This document shows positions 8,222 to 16,740 of a stretch of DNA of 64,000 nucleotides, piece after piece (position 1 is the stretch's first letter; each line of letters begins with the position of its first letter). Source of the stretch: CAIVAT01 sp049317265 (GTDB taxonomy: Bacteria > Bacteroidota > Bacteroidia > Bacteroidales > FEN-979); contig JBMOIP010000001.1 of the NCBI GenBank assembly GCA_049317265.1, positions 251,244 to 315,243 on the forward strand. The letters run 5' to 3'. Below the pieces are notes generated by a model, which saw only the letters and a program-made list of their open reading frames with translations, had not been told where the DNA came from and ran no database searches. The translations under genes were made by a program, and so were the position numbers.

Positions 8222-9492
8222 TTTTATGCATCGCTTGGGCGTAAAGACGCTGATAATGAACAATATTCATACTCTAAATATAGTCTGCTGCCTCTTCTGA
8301 CAGTACTCCTTGGATTTGCCGGATATAGAACATTGCAGATTCTAAAGAATAAATAGCAACTGGCACGATTGCCGGAGACCAGGCTGAGCTCAACCCCATC
8401 CGGTATGGGTTTTTTAATCAGGATCGTTGGAAAAAAGAGAATACCATGATCCTTTCAGAGGATGGTAACCGGGGCAGTGAGCCCTGCCAGAATATCAGAA
8501 ATCGCCAACAGGATCATAAGCGGGAAAATTCGTGATTGCATCGAAATGGTCCCTCTATATTTATTCCTGGGTTTTAAAGGTGAGATCAAACAATGGTTGA
8601 TAAATAACGGCTTAATCACAGATATTTCTTAGGTACTCTCAACATATGTTGTTGATATTGCCGGCAAGTCGATCTCGAAGAAAAGTTGCAGGGGAGAATT
8701 ACAAATGTGATCGGACTTTACAAGGAGGCCAGTGAGAAACAGGTTGTATCATGAACCTTTACCAATGTGCCGACATCAAATCCTGTAACCTGGTCCTCGA
8801 TGAATAAATCACAATCCTTCAGGAGCAGGAAAACAGGATGATGGCACTGATCGCAGGATTGCTGATCTTCTAGTCATCCTGTGCCTGATCGTTAACAGGT
8901 TACTGGCTGTGCCGGGATGTTTTTTACTGTTGATGGGATATCTTGTTACGTTGACGGCAGGTATTTTCATGCCCATGATCACCCTTGATACCCGGATTTT
9001 GACGATCAAGATAGACCTTATAACACATCAGATTGTATATAATAACCAGGTGCTCTGCTCCCTGTGAGCAAGTCGATCTTCCAGGTTATTGGCGCCCAGC
9101 TTTCTCAGTACGCCTGGAAGATCACCCTGGTAGGGGTGTTGATATTAGCCTTAAGCGTTTTCGCGACACTGATTAAACTGGCCTCCTCGTTCCTGATCCG
9201 AGCCGGTGTTTTCAAAGGGGATTGTTTCACACTGATCAATTCTTCCCTGGGAAAATGTAGCACTGCAGATGTGTTTATGGTGGCCCTGTTCATGGCCTAT
9301 CTCGGGATAAACGAGCTGATCAGTAGTGTTTTTTTGCAACTTGAACAAAACAATGCAGATGAATTGATCAACACCGCAAACAATACACATTTTCGACAGG
9401 GTCTGATTTTTTTCACTTGGTACACATTCATAAGCATTTTATCTTCGTATTTGTTGAAAATATGGAAGGAAGCCAGGCTCAAACCGGCTTAA
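8222..9492 (+). pseudogene. Decayed pqiA-like (paraquat-inducible protein A) membrane protein gene
   Basis: Recognisable pieces run in order but in different frames: about 8222-8356 (SLLPLLTVLLGFAGYRTLQILKN, then stop), then scattered short blocks, then about 8868-9066 (LLLMGYLVTLTAGIFMPMITLDTRI, ending VYNNQVLCSL and stop). From 9064 it resumes one frame over (SKSIFQVIGAQL, CSTADVFMVALFMAYLG) to 9492. The pairing of MPMITLDTRI with SKSIFQV and STADVFMVA(L/I)FMAY is what I know from PqiA-family inner-membrane proteins. At least two frameshifts and a stop break it. The final 142-codon frame opens only with GTG and should not be taken as an intact gene. Confidence 0.6.
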
Positions 9493-9747
9493 AATCAACA
9501 ACTTAATATCAAGTCTGCTATTTGGAGCCAAAATTTATAACTAACTGATTCAAAATCGTTGACTCAAGTAATTTCAGAACTGTTGACTTTATTGGTAATT
9601 TAATATGACAGTGATGATTTTGGATTAATTTATTTTCTTGCTCATCATTCAAAATTATATTTCGCATCTTTGTTTAATAATTTGCGTAAATGTTATTGCC
9701 CATTTATATGGCTAACTTAACAACTGCTTTAACAGAGAAATGCTGAA

Positions 9748-10617
9748 ATGATCGGACAATTTTTAATTAACGGACTTATTACCGGGGCAATCTACTCACT
9801 TGTATCTCTTGGCTTCGCATTGGTTTATAATACTACCCGCATTTTTCACATTGCCTACGCTGCCTTGTATATGACAGCGCCTTATTTCTTAATGCTTTTC
9901 TACCGGATGCTGAATATTCCTTTAGTCCTTGCTGTTTTCCTGGCCATTACATCAACGATTATAGCAGGTCTTATTATCGAACAATTTGTTTACAACCCGC
10001 TGTCCAGGAAAAAAAGCCCACATAATGTGATCATGATCAGCTCTTTGGGTGTGATGATAGTGATCATAAACCTGATTGCCCTTTTTTTTGGAAACGAAAC
10101 AAAAATTATTAATCCCGAAATATCATCCTCTTTTTCTTTTGGCGTTATCCTGATTACATACACACAATTATGGCAATTTTCTATTGCCACATTGTTAATT
10201 ATTTGTTTCTTCATTGTCCTGAAGAATTCTGGTTTTGGAATTAAAACAAGGGCGCTCAGGGATGATCAAATTCTTTGCTCCACTTTTGGTATTGATACTT
10301 ATAAGTTACGAAGGACACTAATGGTTATCAGTTCATTTTTTGCTGCTGTTGGTGGTTGCCTGGTTGCCTATGATGTAGGTATGGACCCCTATGTTGGATT
10401 ACCGCTGCTCCTTAATGCAGTTGTCGCACTCATCATTGGCGGTATTGGCCGCTTCGAAGCTCCCGTATTAGGTGGGATATTGCTTGGACTTATTCAGGCC
10501 ATGGCTATTTATGTTTTTTCGGCTAAATGGCAGGACGCTATCACTTTTGTTATTTTAATTTTATTTTTAATTCTCCGGCCGCAAGGCATATTGGGAGAAA
10601 AGTTAAGATCTGTTTAA
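9748..10617 (+). CDS. livH: Branched-chain amino acid type ABC transporter permease (LivH family)
   Basis: The 289-residue inner-membrane permease has about eight hydrophobic helices. Family signatures are the N-terminal FLINGLITGAIYSLVSLGFALVYNTTRIFHIAYAA split around the first helices, the cytoplasmic-loop motif IKTRALRDDQI that docks on the ATPase, and GGIGRFEAPVLGGILLG near the end. It is the first gene of the importer operon; its stop overlaps the next start by one base. The substrate is probably an amino acid or amide, but this family also carries urea and other small molecules. Confidence 0.9.
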   Translation: MIGQFLINGLITGAIYSLVSLGFALVYNTTRIFHIAYAALYMTAPYFLMLFYRMLNIPLVLAVFLAITSTIIAGLIIEQFVYNPLSRKKSPHNVIMISSLGVMIVIINLIALFFGNETKIINPEISSSFSFGVILITYTQLWQFSIATLLIICFFIVLKNSGFGIKTRALRDDQILCSTFGIDTYKLRRTLMVISSFFAAVGGCLVAYDVGMDPYVGLPLLLNAVVALIIGGIGRFEAPVLGGILLGLIQAMAIYVFSAKWQDAITFVILILFLILRPQGILGEKLRSV

Positions 10618-11489
10618 TGGAATATTTGATACATATCGTCATACTGATCAATATTTACATTATCATCACCAGTAGTACCAACCTGCTTGTTGGGGTTGTG
10701 AACCTGCTATCAATGGGACAGGCAGCATTTTACGGATTAGGTGCCTATTTCTCCGTTATGGCATTGATGACATTCCATCTTTCGTTATTTCCCACCCTTC
10801 TTATTGCTATTTCATTGACTGCAATATTGAGTTTAATCATCGCCTTCCCAACCCTGAATCTCAAAGGGGATTATTTTGTGTTGGCTACGCTGGGATTTCA
10901 ACTCATCATATATTCTATTTTATACAATTGGATTTCTGTCACTAATGGCCCTTTTGGCATTGCTGGGATTCCGGCCCCGCAACTCTTTCGGGGCATAGAA
11001 ATTTCAGGTTTATGGGCGTTTTTAGCACTTAGTTCAATGCTTGCCTCGATTGTGGTTTTTATCGTGTATCAACTTCTTCATTCTCCTTTTGGACGTGCAC
11101 TCCGTGGAATACGGGATGATGAGCTTTCAATGCTTGCTTTGGGCAAAAATGTAATGAAGTTTAAAGTGCAGATCTTTTTTATTTCCAGTGGTTTGATTGC
11201 GGTTGCGGGATTTCTTTTTGCCACCTATGTAAGCTATATTGACCCTACCAGTTTCAATCTTGACGAATCCATTTTTATATTAACAGCGGTTATTGTGGGA
11301 GGATTAGGGAATGTCAAAGGCCCAATTATCGGTTCCTTGTTTGTTATTCTCCTGCCTGAAGCATTGCGGTTTTTAGGAATGCCGGATGCGCTGGCAGCGA
11401 ATATGAGACAAATTATTTTCGGACTATCTTTGGTATTTCTTATGTATATACGGCCTAAAGGGCTTGCCGGAACTTATGAGATTAAGTAA
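10617..11489 (+). CDS. livM: Branched-chain amino acid type ABC transporter permease (LivM family)
   Basis: A 290-residue second permease of the importer. Signatures are the N-terminal NLLSMGQAAFYGLGAYF, FPTLNLKGDYFVLATLGF, the ATPase-docking loop GRALRGIRDDELSMLALG, and VGGLGNVKGPIIGSLF. I chose the ATG at 10617, overlapping the livH stop (TAATG); an upstream ATG at 10527 would lie inside livH. It is shorter than E. coli LivM but normal for the family outside enterobacteria. Confidence 0.9.
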   Translation: MEYLIHIVILINIYIIITSSTNLLVGVVNLLSMGQAAFYGLGAYFSVMALMTFHLSLFPTLLIAISLTAILSLIIAFPTLNLKGDYFVLATLGFQLIIYSILYNWISVTNGPFGIAGIPAPQLFRGIEISGLWAFLALSSMLASIVVFIVYQLLHSPFGRALRGIRDDELSMLALGKNVMKFKVQIFFISSGLIAVAGFLFATYVSYIDPTSFNLDESIFILTAVIVGGLGNVKGPIIGSLFVILLPEALRFLGMPDALAANMRQIIFGLSLVFLMYIRPKGLAGTYEIK

Positions 11490-12316
11490 TGAATGAAAGC
11501 ATACTAAATATAGAAAAGTTATCAAAGAGCTTCTCCCGGAAGATCATCAATGTAAGAGGGAGTGAAGAAGACGAGAAATTCTTTATTATCAAAGACTTTT
11601 TCCTCAATGTACCCAAAGGAAAAATTATGGCCATTGTGGGTGGCAACGGAGCCGGAAAAACAACACTTTTCAATATTATTTCCGGATTTGTGAAGCCGGA
11701 TAATGATAATGTTACACTTATCAAAACTCAGGAAACTTTTAATCTGGTCAATCTTAGTCCCCATAAAATTGCCCGGAATGGCATTGGAAGACTATTTCAG
11801 GACAATCATATCTTTCCTGATTTGAGCGTTTTGGAAAATATGTTGATCGCCTGTGATTCCCGTTTTGAAGAGCTACCCTTTACTGCCATGCTTTTCCCAT
11901 TCAGGATAAAAAAAACAGAAGCTGATAAAATAGCAAAAGCCAAAACAAAGTTTGACGAATTATTGGGCGAAGGTAATCCACTTTGGCAATTGCAGGATTC
12001 GCCGGCCGGGAACTTGTCATATGGACAGCAGCGATTACTGGGACTTGCCAGGCTTTTCATGCAGGATTATTCTTTATTACTGCTTGATGAACCCACGGCC
12101 GGTGTCAACCAGGAAATTATTCAATTAATGAAAAAAGTAATAACGGCATTTGTGGAAAAAGGGGAAACGGTTTTACTTATAGAACACAACCTTAAATTCG
12201 TCCTTGATATTGCTGATTTTTGTTGTTTTATGAGTGATGGAAGTATAAGCATGATTGGCACGCCAGTCGATGTGCTTGAAAACGAAGATGTTAAAAAATC
12301 TTATTTAGGCTTATAG
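11489..12316 (+). CDS. livG: ABC transporter ATPase (LivG family)
   Basis: A 275-residue ATPase with Walker A GGNGAGKTT (51-59), Q-loop near LFQDNHIFPDLS, signature LSYGQQRLLGLAR, Walker B LLLLDEPTAG and H-loop LLIEHNLKFV. The signature is YGQQ rather than SGGQ, which is common in LivG. The start overlaps the livM stop by one base. It pairs with LivF to drive import. Confidence 0.9.
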   Translation: MNESILNIEKLSKSFSRKIINVRGSEEDEKFFIIKDFFLNVPKGKIMAIVGGNGAGKTTLFNIISGFVKPDNDNVTLIKTQETFNLVNLSPHKIARNGIGRLFQDNHIFPDLSVLENMLIACDSRFEELPFTAMLFPFRIKKTEADKIAKAKTKFDELLGEGNPLWQLQDSPAGNLSYGQQRLLGLARLFMQDYSLLLLDEPTAGVNQEIIQLMKKVITAFVEKGETVLLIEHNLKFVLDIADFCCFMSDGSISMIGTPVDVLENEDVKKSYLGL

Positions 12317-12318
12317 TG

Positions 12319-13035
12319 ATGTTGAAGATTAATAAGCTTGCAGCAAGCTACACTAAGAATAATCCCATTCTGAAGGGAATTAATCTGGAAGTAAATGAAG
12401 GTGAAGCGGTTGCTGTTTTAGGAAAAAATGGTTGCGGAAAATCAACTTTGGCAAAAGCCATCTTTAATTTGATTCCCTTTATTGAAGGTGAAATAACTTT
12501 TAGTGGGCTGGATATTACAAGGTTTTCTACGCATAATATATCAAAACAGGGTATTGGATTTTTTTTCCAGGGAGGCAGGGTTTTCCCTAACCTGACAGTT
12601 GAAGAAAACCTTATATTTGCTATGCAAAATAAAAGAAATGAGAAAGCAAAAAGGATTAAGGAGATTGTTGAGTATTTTGAATTGTTAAAAAGCAACCACA
12701 GGATGAACTTAAAGGCATCTTATCTGAGTGGCGGAGAAAAGCACCAACTGGCTTTGGCAATGGTTTTAATGCCTCGGCCTCGTTTTTTAATACTCGATGA
12801 GCTTTCTGCCGGGCTTTCCCCCATGAATATAAAAACCATCTATGAGGTATTGCAACAAGTGAAAAAGGATGAAAATCTTGGTTTATTGTTAATCGAACAA
12901 AATGTATCGGTTGCAATAGAGAATAGTGACAGGGTTGTTTTAATGCAAAGCGGAGTGATTGCAAGAGCAACTTTATGTTCAAATCTCACCACCCCTGAAG
13001 AACAAAGTGAATTTTTAAATTTTAATATAAATTAA
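12319..13035 (+). CDS. livF: ABC transporter ATPase (LivF family)
   Basis: A 238-residue ATPase with Walker A GKNGCGKS (35-42), signature YLSGGEKHQLALAMVLM, Walker B FLILDELSAGLSP and switch His replaced by Gln in LLIEQNVSVA, as is normal for LivF. Start ATG 12319 was chosen over the GTG at 12316, which abuts the livG stop. Confidence 0.9.
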   Translation: MLKINKLAASYTKNNPILKGINLEVNEGEAVAVLGKNGCGKSTLAKAIFNLIPFIEGEITFSGLDITRFSTHNISKQGIGFFFQGGRVFPNLTVEENLIFAMQNKRNEKAKRIKEIVEYFELLKSNHRMNLKASYLSGGEKHQLALAMVLMPRPRFLILDELSAGLSPMNIKTIYEVLQQVKKDENLGLLLIEQNVSVAIENSDRVVLMQSGVIARATLCSNLTTPEEQSEFLNFNIN

Positions 13036-13047
13036 TAAGGATAAATC

Positions 13048-14145
13048 ATGAAACGTATAAGTTTTTTATTTACAGTAATTTTATCCATTACAGTAGTTAT
13101 TTCTACGATTTTTTATGGATGTGATAATTCAAAGGAAGAGGTTGTAAAAATAGGAGCAATATTACCTTTAACAGGTGAAGGTGCAGAGTGGGGTATTACA
13201 TCTAAAAATGCAATTTTGCTTGCATTAAATGAAAGAAATGTAAATAATCCAAAAATAAGATTTGAAGTTCTTTTCGAGGATAGTAGAAGTACTGTTAAAG
13301 ATGGCTTAAGTGTTCTTAATAAGCTGGACGCTCAAAATGTGAAATTTGTTATTGGAGATATAATCAGTTCGAATGTTTTAGCTATGGCACCTGTAGTTGA
13401 AAAAAATGGAATATTATTGATTTCACCAGGTGCATCAAATCCTGATATTACCCTCGCAGGTGATAACGTATTTAGGACATGGCAATCAGATGCATTAGAA
13501 GCTCAAGTTGGAGCCTCTTTCGTATTAGATTCTGTTTTCTGGAAAAAAATTGCAATCATTTATTTGGAAAATGGATATGGGGTTGGATTAGCCAAAGAAT
13601 TTGAAAAAACTATTGAAACCAGAGGTTTTAAACCGACGCTTGTAGAATCTTTCAAAATTGGACAAGCAAATTTCAGAGATCTAATTTCCAAAATTAAAAA
13701 CAATAAACCAGATGGCATTTATCTTGCATCCTATCCCGAAGAAAATCACAATATTCTGAAACAACTTAAGGAGCAACAAGTTAAAATACCAGTATTGGGT
13801 ACTCAGGGGTTTGTTTCACCTCAAATTAAAACACTGATTCCTACTCTTAATTACACAATTTATTTTTCCATTCCATTGCCGCCCGATTCAACATCCGTTT
13901 CTGTAAGGAATTTCCAACAAAATTACAATAAGGCGTATGGAAAAACTCCTGGTATTACTGCTGATGCAGCCTATGATGCTTTTGTATTACTAGCAAACGG
14001 CATTCAACTTCATGGTTATAATGTTCCAAAAGTTAAAAATTATCTATATTCTGTTAAAAACTTTTCAGGTGCAAGTGGGATATTAACAATTAATAAGTTT
14101 GGTGATGTGGAAAAACCATTTGTTTTTATTAAAAATATGCAGTAA
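13048..14145 (+). CDS. Periplasmic binding lipoprotein of the Liv-type importer (LivK/J family)
   Basis: A 365-residue type I periplasmic binding fold protein with a signal peptide ending in lipobox FYGC (Cys25). The Leu/Ile/Val-binding pattern is clear: KIGAILPLTGEGAEWG, then VKFVIGDIISSNVLAMAPVVEKNGILLISPGASNPDI, then RTWQSDALEAQVGASFV. It is the binding subunit for the importer encoded upstream. It ends 34 bases before the radical SAM gene, so importer and radical SAM genes look like one transcript. Confidence 0.88.
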   Translation: MKRISFLFTVILSITVVISTIFYGCDNSKEEVVKIGAILPLTGEGAEWGITSKNAILLALNERNVNNPKIRFEVLFEDSRSTVKDGLSVLNKLDAQNVKFVIGDIISSNVLAMAPVVEKNGILLISPGASNPDITLAGDNVFRTWQSDALEAQVGASFVLDSVFWKKIAIIYLENGYGVGLAKEFEKTIETRGFKPTLVESFKIGQANFRDLISKIKNNKPDGIYLASYPEENHNILKQLKEQQVKIPVLGTQGFVSPQIKTLIPTLNYTIYFSIPLPPDSTSVSVRNFQQNYNKAYGKTPGITADAAYDAFVLLANGIQLHGYNVPKVKNYLYSVKNFSGASGILTINKFGDVEKPFVFIKNMQ

Positions 14146-14179
14146 TTAGGGGTTTTAATTCACCTGAGTAATGTTTTAA

Positions 14180-15304
14180 ATGACCGAAATAATGGCATTA
14201 AAATTAGAAATTCAAGTACCTGTAAAAGCCAGATCTTATCAGAGCGTTGTCCAAAAATTTGCAGTTGCAACCGGTCTTAAGTTGGAACATACTCGTAAAG
14301 CAAGAGAATTGTTTGATTATTCTGCAACAGATTACTATATTAATTTAATAGATAGCCTTGTTAACGAGGGGAAGAATGATGCAGCAAAAAGACTTTTAAT
14401 GGCCATTATTCCTAATAATATTGAAACTTTTGAATATTCTGATGTAGAAGACGGAATAGGAGAGGAAAATTCGGTTGAAAACCACTCGATTCTTTCCCAT
14501 TTTTTTGAAAACCGAATTCTTATAGGGATTAGTTCAAGATGCCCTCAATATTGTAGATATTGTTTTAGAAGAAGACGGTTGGGTAAAAAAAGCGCTAAAG
14601 TTACTATTGATGACATAAATTTAGCTTTTGACTATATTGAACGTAGTGTCAATAAAAACAAACTTAACGATAAAATCGCAATTGATGAAATAATATTATC
14701 GGGTGGTGAACCATTGAATATACCACTGGTTCAATTAGAGTACCTTATTAGTAGAATTAATAAAATTGACAACATTAAAACTTGTAGAATAGATACAAAA
14801 CTATTGGCGGTTAAACCACATGTTTTTACTAAAAGGTTGCTCAGCTTGATAAGCTCATTAAAGGCACCTTATGTGCTAAATCATTTTATCCACCCCGAAG
14901 AAATTACCGCCGAAGTGGCCACCAAAGTCAGTTCTTTGCTAAAAAGTGGTATTATCACAGGTGCCCACATTCCAATATTGCACGGTATTAATGATGATTA
15001 CAGAACAATTAAAGAATTGGTGAACAAATTGTATTTCAATAAAATTCGTCCATACTATTTAATTCAATATATACCAACTAAATGGACAGAACAGTTCAGG
15101 GTTCCGCTTGAGAAAAGTATAGAAATACGTGAAAAATTGGTTAAAGAGTGTAGTGGCTTTTCTATTCCCGCATTAATAGTTTATCTTCCCCATGGCAAAG
15201 GAAAAGCCATTATTAATTCTAAAAGGGATATCAGGAAAATCGAGAATGGGTACGTTTTATTCAATGTTCATAACGAGGAAGTTCTGTATGAAGAAAAAAT
15301 TTAG
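14180..15304 (+). CDS. KamA-like radical SAM protein (lysine 2,3-aminomutase family)
   Basis: The 374-residue protein has the iron-sulfur motif RCPQYCRYCFRRR (Cys121, 125, 128), with the RYCFR context specific to the lysine 2,3-aminomutase family, and SGGEPL (174-179). A C-terminal HGKGK (Lys340/342) sits where KamA and EpmB carry the PLP lysine in a GxGK setting, so PLP binding is possible. It is shorter than clostridial KamA (about 416). Next to an amino-acid type importer, an amino acid mutase acting on imported substrate is the simple idea; another amino-acid or peptide modification is equally open. Confidence 0.8.
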   Translation: MTEIMALKLEIQVPVKARSYQSVVQKFAVATGLKLEHTRKARELFDYSATDYYINLIDSLVNEGKNDAAKRLLMAIIPNNIETFEYSDVEDGIGEENSVENHSILSHFFENRILIGISSRCPQYCRYCFRRRRLGKKSAKVTIDDINLAFDYIERSVNKNKLNDKIAIDEIILSGGEPLNIPLVQLEYLISRINKIDNIKTCRIDTKLLAVKPHVFTKRLLSLISSLKAPYVLNHFIHPEEITAEVATKVSSLLKSGIITGAHIPILHGINDDYRTIKELVNKLYFNKIRPYYLIQYIPTKWTEQFRVPLEKSIEIREKLVKECSGFSIPALIVYLPHGKGKAIINSKRDIRKIENGYVLFNVHNEEVLYEEKI

Positions 15305-16733
15305 AATTCTATTTTTAGAACCCAATTTTGCCATTGCAGAACGACCAGGTTTTGAAGAGTTTATGGAACCCTTGAATTTGTGCTATATTGCTGCAGCTGC
15401 AAAAGATGATGGACATGAAGTGTTTGTAATACAACAGTTTGACAAAAGCGCGGAAGAGATAGTTGAAGTAATTATTAATTATAATCCTGAAATTCTTGCC
15501 TTAACATTTGTGACTTGTTTTTTCAATAATGCTAAAACAATTCTTAGACTGCTTAAAAGAAAAAATGTTTCGGTAATATCTATAGCTGGCGGATCCCATG
15601 TTGCAGGGGATCCAAAAGAAGTTGCTGAGTTTGTTGATTTTGTCATTGTTGGTGAAGGTGAAGAAACCTTTGTGAAATTATTAGACCAATTACCTGTAAA
15701 TAGAACGCCGGATATTCCAGGTTTGGGTTTTTTTTTTAACGAAAGTTTTTACTTAAATAATACTCGTAATCGAGCATCCTTTTTCAACTCGTTTCCATAT
15801 AGAGATTCATTAAATATGGGCAAATACACTGGCATTGGGAATGGTCCGCCTCCAATGCCAAATGTAGGTTTTGCCTCAATGCTCTTAAGTAAAGGTTGCC
15901 GGTTTAATTGTGATTTTTGTATAAACAAGGAAGTATGGAAAGATTCTATCAGTAAAACTATTCCGGTTATTAAAAGAAACCCCGACCATGTTATTCAGGA
16001 AATGATAATGCTCAACAGCAGTTATAATGTTGGGTATGTTTGGTTCCACGACCCTGATTTTCCTTTGTTTGATAGAGCATATATGCAAAGGTTCTTTGAA
16101 GCCAAAAAGAATTTTGGTGATTTCAAATATGCATTTATGACGAGAATTGAAAATATATTGCTCGATACTAATGTTGATGATACAATTGCATTTTTAAAGA
16201 ATTTAAAACATAGCGGTTGCCATATGATTGGCTTTGGATTGGAATCATTTTCAACTTCCATCCAAAAGGAAATGAATAAGCAAATGGCCCTTGATAAAGT
16301 AAAATTAGCACTCGAGCTTGTATTTAAGGTAGGGATTATCCCAGTTGGGTTTTTTATTATTGGGTACCCTCAGGAATCAGAAGAAACATTAAACGCAACT
16401 TTTGAAATCGCAAAAAAGTTGAAAATTATTCGGTATCGTTTTGGAATATTTTATCCTTTTAAAGGAACGGCCAGGAGAAAGAAAACAGTAAATAATGATT
16501 GGTTGATTCCCGAATCAAATACTTATGACCTTGCTAACCATGAAACTCAAGTATTGAACTGCCATATCGCCCCTGGAAAGCTGGAAGCGTATTTTTTAAA
16601 AATGAATTACTCTATCTATCAGGAACAAGAATATATAGAAAGATTAGAGCAGTTTTGCCAATTGCATCCGGACATGAAACCAACAATTGATAATTGGAGG
16701 AATCTTATCAATATTGATAATTATTATAAATAA
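15288..16733 (+). CDS. B12-binding-domain radical SAM protein
   Basis: A 481-residue protein. Residues 1-140 look like a cobalamin-binding Rossmann domain (LNLCYIAAAAKDDGHEV, LALTFVTCFFNNA, GGSHVAGDPKE, DFVIVGEGEETFVKLL); no DxHxxG was seen, so B12 would bind base-off or without His. The radical SAM core follows, with CRFNCDFCINK (Cys204, 208, 211) and FGLESFSTSIQKEMNK. I chose ATG 15288, which overlaps the KamA-like gene by 17 bases; the longer frame from 15192 would lie inside it. Such enzymes do methylations or carbon-skeleton chemistry; the substrate is unknown. Confidence 0.85.
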   Translation: MKKKFRILFLEPNFAIAERPGFEEFMEPLNLCYIAAAAKDDGHEVFVIQQFDKSAEEIVEVIINYNPEILALTFVTCFFNNAKTILRLLKRKNVSVISIAGGSHVAGDPKEVAEFVDFVIVGEGEETFVKLLDQLPVNRTPDIPGLGFFFNESFYLNNTRNRASFFNSFPYRDSLNMGKYTGIGNGPPPMPNVGFASMLLSKGCRFNCDFCINKEVWKDSISKTIPVIKRNPDHVIQEMIMLNSSYNVGYVWFHDPDFPLFDRAYMQRFFEAKKNFGDFKYAFMTRIENILLDTNVDDTIAFLKNLKHSGCHMIGFGLESFSTSIQKEMNKQMALDKVKLALELVFKVGIIPVGFFIIGYPQESEETLNATFEIAKKLKIIRYRFGIFYPFKGTARRKKTVNNDWLIPESNTYDLANHETQVLNCHIAPGKLEAYFLKMNYSIYQEQEYIERLEQFCQLHPDMKPTIDNWRNLINIDNYYK

Positions 16734-16740
16734 CTGGATT

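Noticed and set aside
9064..9492. Intact 142-residue membrane protein
   Set aside because: It starts at a GTG in the middle of a PqiA-like sequence whose earlier part continues in another frame, so it is better read as a pseudogene remnant.
9493..9747. Insertion sequence or attachment site at the left edge of the AT-rich block
   Set aside because: No transposase, inverted ends, target duplication or tRNA was found at either edge.
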